A DNA stretch of 64,000 bases from Bradyrhizobium ottawaense (lineage in GTDB: Bacteria; Pseudomonadota; Alphaproteobacteria; Rhizobiales; Xanthobacteraceae). Location: positions 5,033,001 to 5,097,000 of the forward strand of contig NZ_LT629693.1 in NCBI RefSeq assembly GCF_900099825.1, in the 5' to 3' direction. The position numbers and the translations under genes are program-made. Of the stretch, positions 43,525 to 52,497 are shown piece after piece. Under the pieces are notes generated by a model, which saw nothing but the letters and a program-made list of their open reading frames with translations, was not told the origin of the DNA and made no database searches. Numbering within the stretch: the stretch's first letter is position 1; every line of letters begins with the position of its first letter.

Positions 43525-44955
43525 ATGGCGGTTTCTCAGGGGCAAGGTGACGGCGCATCGCTTGTCGATGTCGCCGGCGCATCGTCTGTCGATGTCGCCG
43601 GCTTTATCGACCGGCAGCCGGTCGGCGGTTTCCAGATCAAATTGTTGCTGACCTGTGCCGCGGTGCTGTTTCTCGACGGCTTCGACACCCAGGCGATCGG
43701 CTATGTCGCGCCGGCGCTTGCCAAGGAGTGGGGCCTGAGCAAGGCAGCACTCGGGCCGGTGTTCAGCGCCGGACTGTTCGGCCTGATGATCGGCGCGCTG
43801 GTGTTCGGGCCGCTGGCCGACCGCATCGGACGCAAGAAGATCATCATCTTCTCGACGCTGGCCTTCGGCATCGGCACGCTCGCGACGGCTTTCATCGGCG
43901 ACGTCAACACGCTGCTGGCGATCCGCTTTCTGACCGGTCTCGGTCTCGGCGGCGCGATGCCGAATGCGGTAGCGATGACATCCGAGTTCAGTCCGCACCG
44001 TCGCCGCGCCACCATGGTGATGGTCATGTTCTGCGGCTTCTCGATCGGCGCCGCACTCGGCGGCCTGCTTGCGGCCGCACTGATCCCGCAATTCGGCTGG
44101 CGCTCGGTGTTCGCCGTCGGCGGCATAGCACCGCTGTTGCTGGTGCCCATCCTGGCGCGGCGGTTGCCGGAATCCGTGCGCTTCCTTGCGCTCACCGGGC
44201 GGGCGCCGGCCCGCGTTGCCGAACTGCTCGGGCAGATCGATCGCAACGCCGGTTTCACGGCCGCAACGAAATTCGTCGTGCACGAGCCGCAACTCGCCGG
44301 GATGCCGGTGCTGCATCTGTTCCGGGAAGGGCGAATGTTGCCCACGCTGTTGCTGTGGGTGGTGTTCTTCATGAGCCTGCTCGATCTTTATTTTCTGTCG
44401 AACTGGCTGCCGACCGTGCTCAACGATCTCGGCGCCTCGGTGTCCTCGGCCGCCCTGATCGGGTCGATGCTGCAGGTCGGCGGCGTGGTTGGAACCTTCG
44501 CGCTCGGCAGCATCATCGACCGCTTTTCGTTCCGCGCGCTGGCGCTGGTGTATTTTGTCGCCGTATTCGCGATCGGCGCGATCGGCCAGCTCGGCCACTC
44601 CGTCGCGCTGGTGACGGCGGCGATCTTCGCGGCCGGGTTCTGTATCGTCGGCGGCCAGATTGCCGCCAATGCGCTGGCGGCGGGATTCTATCCCACCTCC
44701 GTCAGGGCGACCGGCGTCGGTTGGGCGCTGGGCATCGGCCGGGTCGGGTCGATTGTCGGGCCGCTGGTCGGCGGCGCGCTGTTGACGGCGAAATGGAGCA
44801 CCGGATCGGTCTTCATGGCGGCCGCAACGGCCGCCATGTGCGCGGCGCTGGCGGCCTTCTCGCTCAGCCGGCTCGCCGGCATGGGCGGCGGCAAAGGCGC
44901 CGACCAGCCGTCATCGATTAATGCTAGGCTGCGCACGGCAGCAGCAGCGAACTGA
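43525..44955 (+). CDS. MFS transporter, aromatic acid:H+ symporter type
   Basis: The 476-residue permease has 12 predicted membrane helices. The AAHS hallmarks are LDGFDTQAIGYVAPAL in helix 1 and GPLADRIGRKKIIIF after helix 2, close to PcaK/4-hydroxybenzoate carriers. Unusual at the N-terminus is a duplicated ASSVDVAG-like stretch before helix 1 (residues 12-26). The pairing with a flavin monooxygenase suggests uptake of an aromatic acid. The end is close to a small membrane-protein gene. Confidence 0.9.
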   Translation: MAVSQGQGDGASLVDVAGASSVDVAGFIDRQPVGGFQIKLLLTCAAVLFLDGFDTQAIGYVAPALAKEWGLSKAALGPVFSAGLFGLMIGALVFGPLADRIGRKKIIIFSTLAFGIGTLATAFIGDVNTLLAIRFLTGLGLGGAMPNAVAMTSEFSPHRRRATMVMVMFCGFSIGAALGGLLAAALIPQFGWRSVFAVGGIAPLLLVPILARRLPESVRFLALTGRAPARVAELLGQIDRNAGFTAATKFVVHEPQLAGMPVLHLFREGRMLPTLLLWVVFFMSLLDLYFLSNWLPTVLNDLGASVSSAALIGSMLQVGGVVGTFALGSIIDRFSFRALALVYFVAVFAIGAIGQLGHSVALVTAAIFAAGFCIVGGQIAANALAAGFYPTSVRATGVGWALGIGRVGSIVGPLVGGALLTAKWSTGSVFMAAATAAMCAALAAFSLSRLAGMGGGKGADQPSSINARLRTAAAAN

Positions 44956-44968
44956 GCGGGGACCGGCG

Positions 44969-45136
44969 ATGAGCTCTTCCGACCAGGAGAACAAGGACCG
45001 CAATCGCGAGATCGCGGAGAATGAAGCCAGGCGCGAGACGGCAAGCAACGTCCGCGTCAGCACCTGGGCGATCGCGGTCGCGGTCATTGCCGGCGTGATC
45101 GTATTTGCCATTGCCTGGGGATGGCTCGGCCGCTGA
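44969..45136 (+). CDS. Small single-span membrane protein
   Basis: The 55-residue protein starts at ATG 44969 (GAGCGGGGA upstream). A charged, helical N-terminal half (QENKDRNREIAENEARRE) precedes one membrane helix (TWAIAVAVIAGVIVFAIAWG). It begins 13 bp after the MFS stop, so it probably shares the transcript. The function is unknown; it is too short for a domain match by eye. Confidence 0.6.
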   Translation: MSSSDQENKDRNREIAENEARRETASNVRVSTWAIAVAVIAGVIVFAIAWGWLGR

Positions 45137-45143
45137 GTGACCT

Positions 45144-45223
45144 GGTTTTGACGCGTTTTCTTTACGCGAACCGGCGTCCACCCACGGATCAAATCCGAGG
45201 GCATGGTTCGCTCGAAAACGCTA
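45144..45223 (-). repeat. Dispersed intergenic repeat, family A copy 3 (no hairpin)
   Basis: This copy shares GACGCGTTTTCTTTACGCGA and the end GCTCGAAAACGCTAT with copy 2. About 25 bp (CCACGGATCAAATCCG...) are inserted and the TCTGATT hairpin is missing. It lies between convergent genes. Confidence 0.75.
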
Positions 45224-45231
45224 TGAAGCGC

Positions 45232-45879
45232 TTACTTGGCGTAATGCGTCATTCGCTTGCCGGGCAGCAGCTCATAGGCAGACTTCCAGCCCGGCAATTG
45301 CGCCATCCGCCCGAGCCAGGCGCTGATCGCGGGATGGCTCGCCGCCAGGTCGTATCCGGTCTCGTCGGCGGGATAATGCAGATAGGCCATCATGGAAATA
45401 TCCGCGATCGTCGGCCGTTCGCCGATGGCGAATGCGTTCTTCTGCATATGCGCTTCGAGAATCGACAGGAAGTCGTCGAGCCGACGGCGAAAATGGTTCA
45501 GCACATGCTGGTCCGGCGTCGGCGTGAACGCGCGGTAATAGCGATAGGTCGCCATATAGCCGGTCAGCTTGTGATTGTCCCAGAACAGCCAGCGCAACAG
45601 GTCGAACTGTTCCGGCTCGGTCTCGCCGCCGAACCGGCCATATTGCTTGGCGAGCTGCAGCAAGATCGGCGCGGTCTGGGTGTGGCGCTCGCCGTCCACC
45701 TCCAGCACCGGAATTTCACCCATCTCGTTGACGTCGCGCCGCCATTCCGGCGTCCGCGTGACGCCGCCGGCGAAATCGGTCCACACCGGTTCGAAGCGCT
45801 CGCCGCACAGCGTCAGCATCAAGGCGAGCTTGTAGCTGTTTCCCGACTCCGGGAAATAATGCAGGCGATAGGTGGGCAT
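45232..45879 (-). CDS. Glutathione S-transferase family protein
   Basis: The 215-residue protein has the thioredoxin-like N-terminal domain (MPTYRLHYFPESGNSYKLAL, GEIPVLEVDGERHTQTAPI) and a helical C-terminal domain (FAIGERPTIADISMMAYLHY). It lies 26 bp after the CoA transferase stop on the same strand, suggesting co-transcription and detoxification or an isomerase step in the same pathway. The substrate is not known. Confidence 0.9.
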   Translation of the reverse strand: MPTYRLHYFPESGNSYKLALMLTLCGERFEPVWTDFAGGVTRTPEWRRDVNEMGEIPVLEVDGERHTQTAPILLQLAKQYGRFGGETEPEQFDLLRWLFWDNHKLTGYMATYRYYRAFTPTPDQHVLNHFRRRLDDFLSILEAHMQKNAFAIGERPTIADISMMAYLHYPADETGYDLAASHPAISAWLGRMAQLPGWKSAYELLPGKRMTHYAK

Positions 45880-45905
45880 GATCGATCTTTCTCCGAGCGG
45901 CGCGG

Positions 45906-47111
45906 TCAGGCGACCGCGCCGGTCGCCCGCAAGTTCTTGATCGCGGCTTCGTCATAGCCGGCGTTGCGCAAGATCTCGTCGCTATGCTCGCCGAGGCCGG
46001 GCGGCTTGCGCGGCTGCACCTTCTTGCTGCCGTCGACCCAGATCGGACTGCTGATCGTCATCATGGTATCGTTCTCGAACGGCACCAGCACCTCGTTCTC
46101 GATCATCTGCTTGTCGTGCGGAATGTCGTCGAGAATGCCGACCACGCCGAACACCAGCCCGTTGCCGTCGAGGATCTTGCGCCATTCGGAAAGGTCTTTG
46201 GTCGCGAAGGTCTCGTCAAAGATCTTGATCAGCTCCAGCGACCGCGCATGGCGTTCCTTCTTGGTCTCAAAGCGGGGATCGGTGACCAGATCCTCGCGGC
46301 CGAGGATGCGCGCCAGCGTCGGCCATTGCTTGTCCTCGTTGAGCAGCGACAGAATGAGCCAGCGTCCATCCTTGCACTGGTAGTGATTGGTGACCGCGTT
46401 CAGCGCACGCTCGCGCGGACGCCGTTCGCCGAATTTCGCGCCGACCAACTTGGCCTGCGCCAGCACGGAGGCGGCCCAGACGCCGTTCGCCATCAGGTTC
46501 GAAGACACATGCGAACCCTTCCCGGTGCGCTCGCGCTTGTAGAGCGCGGTCACGATCGCGCCGTAAAACGCCATCGCGCAGGGATGATCACCCATGCCGG
46601 CGATCGACCGCGCCGGCGTGGTGTGTTCGTCCGCGCGCACCAGGTCCATCAGGCCCGAGCGCGCCCAATAGGCGTTAGAGTCGAAGCCGGGCTTGTTGGC
46701 TTCCTCGCCCTTTTCGCCGTAGCCGGTAAACGAGGCATAGATCAGCCGCTCGTTCGTCGGCGCCAGATGGGCGTGGGTAATTCCAAGCCGTTCGCGCACC
46801 TGCGGCGGATAATTGGTGATGAAGACGTCGGCTTCGGCTGCGAGCTTGTGCAGCACGGCCTGGCCCTCGGGCTTTGAAAGGTCGAGCGCGAGGCTGCGCT
46901 TGTTGCGGGCTTCCAGCATCCACGCAAAATTATGTTCGCTCTGGGGATAGCCCGGCAAATTCGGCAGATTGCGATAGGGATCGCCGGCGCCGGGAGGCTC
47001 GATCTTGATGACGTCGGCGCCGAAATCCGACAGCACGGTGGCGGCCGCGGGGGCTGCGATAAAGCTCGCGCAGTCCAGAACCTTCAGGCCTTCAAAAATA
47101 CCTTTTTCCAT
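45906..47111 (-). CDS. CaiB/BaiF-family CoA transferase (class III)
   Basis: The 401-residue enzyme moves CoA between acyl groups. Features: LKVLDCASFIAAPAAATVLSDF and DVIKIEPPGAGDPYRNLPN at the N-terminus, DVFITNYPPQVRERLGITH, then the region GLMDLVRADEHTTPARSIAGM with the catalytic Asp likely within it. The C-terminal PGLGEHSDEILRNAGY is typical. The family covers succinyl-, formyl- and aryl-CoA transfers, so the acid substrate is unresolved. It is followed by a GST gene. Confidence 0.9.
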   Translation of the reverse strand: MEKGIFEGLKVLDCASFIAAPAAATVLSDFGADVIKIEPPGAGDPYRNLPNLPGYPQSEHNFAWMLEARNKRSLALDLSKPEGQAVLHKLAAEADVFITNYPPQVRERLGITHAHLAPTNERLIYASFTGYGEKGEEANKPGFDSNAYWARSGLMDLVRADEHTTPARSIAGMGDHPCAMAFYGAIVTALYKRERTGKGSHVSSNLMANGVWAASVLAQAKLVGAKFGERRPRERALNAVTNHYQCKDGRWLILSLLNEDKQWPTLARILGREDLVTDPRFETKKERHARSLELIKIFDETFATKDLSEWRKILDGNGLVFGVVGILDDIPHDKQMIENEVLVPFENDTMMTISSPIWVDGSKKVQPRKPPGLGEHSDEILRNAGYDEAAIKNLRATGAVA

Positions 47112-47166
47112 GGCGCCGCTCCCGTGACGTTTGTTGGTTTTGTTTGACTATCGCGATGAGCGATCC

Positions 47167-47187
47167 GGTTCAAACGCCATTTGAACC
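47167..47187. promoter_or_regulatory. Perfect inverted repeat upstream of the CoA transferase
   Basis: GGTTCAAA (47167-47174) and TTTGAACC (47180-47187) with a 5-bp spacer lie about 55 bp before the CoA transferase start. It is a candidate operator or hairpin. Confidence 0.4.
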
Positions 47188-47214
47188 ATGTCAGGGGGAT
47201 GATGCAACGGGGCT

Positions 47215-47404
47215 CTTACCCTCCCCTGGAGGGGTCCGAGACGAGCGAAGCTCGCTCGTGGGTCGGCTCGCATTGAGCGTAGCGAAATGCGAGACGGGGT
47301 GGGGTGATCTCTCAACTCGGGCACTGTTTGTGAGGAGAGACCGTCACCCCACCCCGCCGAGCATCTTGCGATGCTCGTCGACCCTCCCCCTCCAGGGGAG
47401 GGTG
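47215..47404 (-). repeat. Dispersed palindromic repeat, family B copy 2
   Basis: This is the inverted relative of the 31239-31406 element: the same CCCTCCCCTGGAGGGG arms and the same GGGGTGGGGTGATCTCTC core, on the opposite strand. It carries extra sequence (GTCCGAGACGAGCGAAGCTC) near its left arm and is diverged. It lies between the start of the CoA transferase gene and the 3' end of putA. Confidence 0.85.
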
Positions 47405-47425
47405 TAGGAGCTGTGGACGACGTGC

Positions 47426-50400
47426 CTACTCCCCGCCCGCCAGCAGGGCTGCATTGCCACCGGCCGCGGCGGTGTTGATCGTCACCGTTTGTTCCGTCGC
47501 AAATCGCGCCAGATAATGCGGGCCGCCGGCCTTGGGGCCGGTGCCTGACAGACCGTGGCCGCCGAACGGCTGCACACCGACGACCGCGCCGATCATGTTA
47601 CGGTTGACATAGATGTTGCCGACGGAAAGCCGGTCGATCACGGCCTCGACCATATCGTCGATCCGCGAATGGATGCCGAGCGTCAGCCCGAAGCCGGAGC
47701 GCTCGATCGATTGCAGTATTTGGTCGAGCCGGTCGGCGCGGTAGCGCACGACGTGCAGCACCGGGCCGAATATTTCCTCGGTGAGTTGGTCGGCATCGGA
47801 CAGTTCGAAAATATGCGGGGCGACGTAATTGCCGGGCGGCGCGATGCCCGCGAAATGAGTCCGTGCTTCCGTCTTCATGCGCGCGATGTGCGCATCCAGC
47901 CGCTGCTTGGCCTCGACGTCGATCACCGGTCCGATATGCGTTGCGGGATCGCCGGGGTCGCCGATGCGCAATTCGTGCGCTGCGCCCGCGATCATCTCGA
48001 TCATGCGGTCGGCGACGTCGTCCTGCAGGAACAGCAGCCGCAGCGCCGAGCAGCGCTGGCCGGCCGAACGGAACGCTGAGGTCACGACGTCGTCGGCGAC
48101 CTGCTCGGGCAGCGCGGTGGCGTCGACGATCATCGCATTGATGCCGCCGGTTTCCGCGATCAGCGGCACGATCGGCCCATCCTTGGCGGCGAGCGCGCGG
48201 TTGATCGTGCGCGCGACCTCGGTCGAGCCGGTGAAGACCACGCCGGCGATGTCGGCATGCGCCACCAGCGCGGCGCCGATCCGGCCATCGCCCTGCACGA
48301 GATGCAGCGCGGACGACGGCACGCCAGCTTCATGGAGCAGACTCACGGCTTCCGCCGCAATCAGCGGCGTCTGTTCGGCGGGTTTTGCCACGACGGCATT
48401 GCCGGCCATCAACGCCGCCGCGATTTGGCCTGAGAAGATTGCCAGCGGAAAATTCCACGGCGATATCGCGGCGAAGACGCCGCGGCCGCGCAACCTGAGC
48501 ACATTGCTCTCCCCGGTCGGGCCCGGCATCGCCTTGCTGTCGCCGAACTGCCCGCGGCCTTCCGCGGCGTAGTAGCGGCAGAAATCGACGGCCTCGCGGA
48601 CTTCCGACTGCGCATCGTCCAGCGTCTTGCCGCCCTCGCGTTGCAGCAGCGCCATGAAATGCGCGGCGCGTTGCTCGAGCAGATCGGCGGCTCTTTCAAG
48701 AGCAGATGCGCGCGTTCCGGCCGGCGTTCGGCTCCAGTTCTCGAACCCGACGCGCGCCGCTGATATCGCCGCATTCGCCTCTTCCGGTGTCGCATCGACG
48801 CCGCGTGCTGCGGCGGGCAACGGCTCCGCGGCGACCGCCGCAACGAGCGCGTCGAGCGCCGCGCGCTCGCCGAACTCCAGCCCGCGCGAGTTTGTCCGCC
48901 GCGGCCGGTAGAGATCGCGAGGCAGCGGGATGTTGGGATGCCCGGCATGGTCAGCACTGCCGATGATATCGGCCGGGCGCCGCAGCAAGGCCGTCACGGG
49001 CACGGCCTCGTCGGCGGCCAGCGCAACAAAGGAGGAGTTGGCGCCATTCTCGAGCAGCCGCCGCACCAGATAGGCGAGCAGATCGCGATGGCTGCCGACC
49101 GGCGCGTAAGTCCGACAGGCGATCTCGGGGCGATCTTCGGCAAGTTTTGCATAGAGCGCTTCGCCCATGCCATGCAGCCGCTGGAACTCGAATCCGCTTT
49201 CGCCACCGGCCAGTTCGAGGACGGTTGCGACGGTCAGCGCGTTGTGGGTGGCGAATTGCGGAAACAGCCGCGGCCGCAGCGCCAGCAATTGCCGTGCGCA
49301 GCCGACGTAGTTCAAATCCGTCATCGCCTTGCGGGTGAACACCGGATAGCCGTCGAGGCCGCGTTCCTGCGCGCGCTTGATCTCGGTGTCCCAATAGGCG
49401 CCCTTGACGAGGCGCACCATCATCCGCCGGTTCAGGCGGCGCGCGAGATCATCGACATAGCCGATCGCGGCGGATGCGCGCTTCTGATAGGCCTGGATCG
49501 CCAGCCCGAAACCATCCCAGCCCGCCAGCGATGGATCACGAAACGCCGCGGTGATCACGTCGAGCGAGAGTTCCAGCCGATCGGCTTCTTCGGCATCGAC
49601 GGTAAAATTCAGATCATGCGCCTTGGCTTGTCGCGCGAGATCAATCAGGCGCGGGACCAGTTCGGTGATCACCCGCGCGCGGCTCACGGCCTCGAAGCGC
49701 GGATGCAACGCGGAAAGTTTGACCGAGATGCCGGGCCGGTCGGGCAGGGACCCTTCACCGACCATCCGGCCGATCGCCTCGATCGCGCTGGCGTAGGAAT
49801 TTTGATAACGCGCCGCATCCGCGGCCGTGCGCGCGCCTTCGCCGAGCATGTCGAAGGAATAGCGCCGGTGCCGCGACGAATGCGGCTGCGCGCGTGCCAG
49901 CGCAGCCTCGATGGTCTCGCCGAGCACGAAATGATTGCCCATCAGCCGCATCGCCTGGCGTGTCGCGGCGCGCACCGCCGGCGCGCCGAGCCGCTTGGTC
50001 AGCCGGCCGATGGTTCCCTGCGGGGTCTCGCCGGGCTGGATCACGCGCGCCGACATCCCGAGCGCCCATGCCGAGGCATTGACGAGAAAGGCGCTGGATC
50101 GGGTCTCGTGATGGACGAAATCGCCCTGGCCGAGCTTGTCCTCGATGAACTGGTCGGCCGTGCGGGCGTCGGGGACCCGCAGCAGGGCTTCGGCGAGCAC
50201 CATCAGCGCCAGCCCCTCTTTGGTCGACAGTGCGAACTCGCGCAGCATGTCCTCGACGCCGCCGAGCGGATCGTCATTGGCCCGGATTGCCTCGATCAGC
50301 CGCGTCGCCGTGTGGTCCACGCGCTGTTCTCCGGCCGCATCAAACCGCGCAGTCTCAAGCAGGCCGGCTGCGATCGTGCGGTCATCGGGCGCGTAGGGCG

Positions 50401-50437
50401 CGCTGAAGGGCGGCAATGGCGATTGATCGTTCGGCAT
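47426..50437 (-). CDS. putA: Bifunctional proline dehydrogenase / glutamate semialdehyde dehydrogenase PutA
   Basis: The 1,003-residue enzyme oxidises proline to glutamate in two steps. The FAD proline dehydrogenase barrel occupies about residues 130-480 (YSFDMLGEGARTAADAARY, VRLVKGAYWDTEIKRAQERG, CRTYAPVGSHRDLLAYLVRR). The NAD aldehyde dehydrogenase domain covers residues about 530-990, with catalytic Cys in FRSAGQRCSALRLLF and Glu in IAETGGINAMIV. The length is of the shorter alphaproteobacterial type, without the C-terminal extension or the DNA-binding N-terminus of E. coli PutA. It is divergent from an Lrp-type gene, its probable regulator. Confidence 0.97.
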   Translation of the reverse strand: MPNDQSPLPPFSAPYAPDDRTIAAGLLETARFDAAGEQRVDHTATRLIEAIRANDDPLGGVEDMLREFALSTKEGLALMVLAEALLRVPDARTADQFIEDKLGQGDFVHHETRSSAFLVNASAWALGMSARVIQPGETPQGTIGRLTKRLGAPAVRAATRQAMRLMGNHFVLGETIEAALARAQPHSSRHRRYSFDMLGEGARTAADAARYQNSYASAIEAIGRMVGEGSLPDRPGISVKLSALHPRFEAVSRARVITELVPRLIDLARQAKAHDLNFTVDAEEADRLELSLDVITAAFRDPSLAGWDGFGLAIQAYQKRASAAIGYVDDLARRLNRRMMVRLVKGAYWDTEIKRAQERGLDGYPVFTRKAMTDLNYVGCARQLLALRPRLFPQFATHNALTVATVLELAGGESGFEFQRLHGMGEALYAKLAEDRPEIACRTYAPVGSHRDLLAYLVRRLLENGANSSFVALAADEAVPVTALLRRPADIIGSADHAGHPNIPLPRDLYRPRRTNSRGLEFGERAALDALVAAVAAEPLPAAARGVDATPEEANAAISAARVGFENWSRTPAGTRASALERAADLLEQRAAHFMALLQREGGKTLDDAQSEVREAVDFCRYYAAEGRGQFGDSKAMPGPTGESNVLRLRGRGVFAAISPWNFPLAIFSGQIAAALMAGNAVVAKPAEQTPLIAAEAVSLLHEAGVPSSALHLVQGDGRIGAALVAHADIAGVVFTGSTEVARTINRALAAKDGPIVPLIAETGGINAMIVDATALPEQVADDVVTSAFRSAGQRCSALRLLFLQDDVADRMIEMIAGAAHELRIGDPGDPATHIGPVIDVEAKQRLDAHIARMKTEARTHFAGIAPPGNYVAPHIFELSDADQLTEEIFGPVLHVVRYRADRLDQILQSIERSGFGLTLGIHSRIDDMVEAVIDRLSVGNIYVNRNMIGAVVGVQPFGGHGLSGTGPKAGGPHYLARFATEQTVTINTAAAGGNAALLAGGE

Positions 50438-50487
50438 CTGATTCCCGGCTGGGTGAAATCTACTGCCGAGTGAACCGTAGTTCGATA

Positions 50488-50519
50488 GACAAATTCGTCA
50501 TTTTCCCTTAGAAATTGTC
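50488..50519. promoter_or_regulatory. Putative Lrp operator in the putA-lrp intergenic region
   Basis: GACAAATTC (50488-50496) and GAAATTGTC (50511-50519) form an imperfect inverted repeat (8 of 9 pairs) with a 14-bp A/T-rich spacer, in the 107 bp between the divergent genes. The position and A/T content suit Lrp-type binding. Confidence 0.45.
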
Positions 50520-50544
50520 GACGATACTCAGACTTGCCGGATAA

Positions 50545-51009
50545 ATGACCGAAATAGACAAGATAGACCGCAAAATCCTCTCTATCCTTCAAGGGGATGG
50601 CCGCATCGCCAATGTCGAGTTGGCGGAGCGGATCGGGCTGTCGCCGACCTCGATCGGCGAGCGGCTGAAGCGGTTGCAGCGCGACGGCTTTGTCGAGGGC
50701 TATGGCGCCCGGCTCAATCCGCACCGGCTGGGCCTCGGGTTGCTGGTGTTCGTCGAGGTGATGCTCGACAAGACCACGCCCGACATCTTCGCGCGCTTCG
50801 CCAAGGCGGTGCAGGCCGCGCCCGAAGTACTGGAGTGCCACATGGTGGCGGGTGGCTTCGATTATCTGGTGAAAGCCCGGGTCGCCGACATGACGGCCTA
50901 TCGCCGGTTCCTCGGCGAGAGTTTGCTGGCGCTGCCGGGCGTGCGCGAGACGCGAACCTACGCCGTGATGGAGGAGATCAAGCGCGACGCGCCGCTGCCG
51001 GTCGGCTAA
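50545..51009 (+). CDS. Lrp/AsnC-family regulator, probable PutR
   Basis: The 154-residue protein has an N-terminal helix-turn-helix (IDRKILSILQGDGRIANVEL, GLSPTSIGERLKRLQRDGFV) and a C-terminal RAM ligand domain (LECHMVAGGFDYLVKARVAD). Divergent genes of this family with putA are proline-responsive activators (PutR) in alphaproteobacteria, so the same role is inferred. Confidence 0.9.
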   Translation: MTEIDKIDRKILSILQGDGRIANVELAERIGLSPTSIGERLKRLQRDGFVEGYGARLNPHRLGLGLLVFVEVMLDKTTPDIFARFAKAVQAAPEVLECHMVAGGFDYLVKARVADMTAYRRFLGESLLALPGVRETRTYAVMEEIKRDAPLPVG

Positions 51010-51105
51010 CACCGGGACGTGATCCACAGGCGTTGGTCATGCATATTGGCAGCGCGACGGCGCCGCGCTAATTCTCGATCACGCCGTCACTTGGGAATAA
51101 CAGGA

Positions 51106-51768
51106 ATGATGCGAGACGCCGGTCCTCCGACATTTGGAAATCAGACACACGTCAGGCCAGGCGCGATGCTTTGCGTCGTTCTCGCCGTGTTGCTGGGCGC
51201 GCCGACGGCAGAGGCGTCCGAGATGAGCCGCGAGGTCGCGGCGCTCTACAGCACGGTGTCGATCTATCCGCCGTCGGCCACATCGATGACGGTCTGCTAC
51301 GGCTTCGTCTGCCGGCGCCGCGAGATCCTCAATTTCACGGCGGGCGATCGCGCCGCGCTGACGCAGATACTGAATGCAGGGCACGCGTCGGCTGCGGCCG
51401 AGCGCGCGGCGGTGCAGAGAGCGGTGGTGTGGTTCGACCGCCGCATGGGACCGATCATCGGCACCAACAAGCGGGTGGCCAAAGCGGATTTCCGCTACTT
51501 CGACGACAAGCACAATTACGATTGCTGGGACACCACCCGCAACACCACCAGCCTGTTGCTGGTGCTGCAGGAGTGGCACCTCCTCAAGTTCCACACCGTC
51601 GGCGATCCGCATTATCGCGGCAATACGCTGGTGCTGCAGACGCCGCACAACACCGCGGTGCTGCTCGACCGCGCCACCAAGATCGAATGGGTCGTCGACC
51701 TCTGGCCGCGCGGCTATCTGCAGCCGCCCGATGTCATGACGGTGCAGAAATGGGTGACGGAGGATTGA
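51106..51768 (+). CDS. Hypothetical exported protein
   Basis: The 220-residue protein from ATG 51106 (or ATG 51166, which begins directly with the hydrophobic LCVVLAVLLGAPTAEAS signal). The mature part has paired cysteines (MTVCYGFVCRRREI, NYDCWDTTRN) and a recognisable motif FRYFDDKHNYDCWD. No catalytic motif is seen. It is probably periplasmic. I do not know the family. Confidence 0.75.
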   Translation: MMRDAGPPTFGNQTHVRPGAMLCVVLAVLLGAPTAEASEMSREVAALYSTVSIYPPSATSMTVCYGFVCRRREILNFTAGDRAALTQILNAGHASAAAERAAVQRAVVWFDRRMGPIIGTNKRVAKADFRYFDDKHNYDCWDTTRNTTSLLLVLQEWHLLKFHTVGDPHYRGNTLVLQTPHNTAVLLDRATKIEWVVDLWPRGYLQPPDVMTVQKWVTED

Positions 51769-51803
51769 ACGCGGTTGGTGCGTTCGTTCGGCGCGTGCCG
51801 CCC

Positions 51804-51835
51804 AAAAAAAATCCGTCCTGATGCGATCAGAACGG
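51804..51835 (-). terminator. Factor-independent terminator of cspA
   Basis: On the minus strand, CCGTTCTGAT-CGC-ATCAGGACGG (51813-51835) is followed by ATTTTTTTT (51804-51812). It lies about 140 bp after the cspA stop. Confidence 0.75.
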
Positions 51836-51975
51836 AATGGCAATGTTGGCCTATTGGCGTGCGCGTCAAAGCGGTGCCCGCTCCGCCGAACGCTCACAGT
51901 TTTTTCTGGAGATCCTTGTCAGCCCAACTCCCGGATCACGTCCGAGAGTCTGCCGTTGCCGAACGCGCTGTTGCG

Positions 51976-52176
51976 CTAAACCTTGAGGTTCTCGGCTGAG
52001 GTCTTGCCGCGGTTGGCGATCTCTTCGTACTCGACGGTCTGCCCTTCATTGAGCGTCGAAAGACCAGCTTTCTCAACTGCCGAAATATGAACGAAAACGT
52101 CCTTGCCGCCACTGCTGGGCTGGATGAATCCATAACCCTTAGTCGGGTTGAACCACTTCACCGTACCTTTAGCCAT
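51976..52176 (-). CDS. cspA: Cold-shock protein (CspA family)
   Basis: The 66-residue single cold-shock domain has RNP1 (KGYGFIQ) and RNP2 (VFVHIS) motifs; it binds single-stranded nucleic acid and melts RNA structure. The start is ATG 52176. The 321 bp between it and the cytochrome gene hold no other gene and may include its long regulated leader, though no clear cold box is evident. A rho-independent terminator follows downstream. Confidence 0.96.
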   Translation of the reverse strand: MAKGTVKWFNPTKGYGFIQPSSGGKDVFVHISAVEKAGLSTLNEGQTVEYEEIANRGKTSAENLKV

Positions 52177-52497
52177 TCACGTCGTCTCCGCGGAATCAAA
52201 AAATAAAACGAGCCGCCGGTCCCCGCACATACCGGCCTGCCCGAGGCATCAGGATACGCGGGTTGTGGCGGACTGGGTAGCGCAAACGGCATCGCCGTTT
52301 CGGCAAAAAAGCGGCATGTTGCACCGCATTTCCGCCGTTTTGCCGGATTCACGGTCATTTGACGCGGCGAAATCGCGGCGGGGCGAGCCTTTCCGCTTTC
52401 ACCCGCAGAGCGAGGGGCGGGGTCGCGGGCCCCCGACGACCCGCCTGCCGAGGCCGGCGATTTCCGCAAAGTGCCGAGTCCTCCGGGGCCCGTCGCC
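52177..52497. other. Intergenic region upstream of cspA
   Basis: This 321-bp stretch has no convincing reading frame. The part next to cspA is likely the promoter and 5' leader of that gene. G+C-rich, weakly repetitive runs (GAGCGAGGGGCGGGG) lie at its far end. Nothing else is recognised. Confidence 0.5.

Noticed and set aside
48938..50473. A 511-codon plus-strand frame opposite putA
   Set aside because: putA motifs on the minus strand are unambiguous; composition of the plus frame is typical of a shadow.
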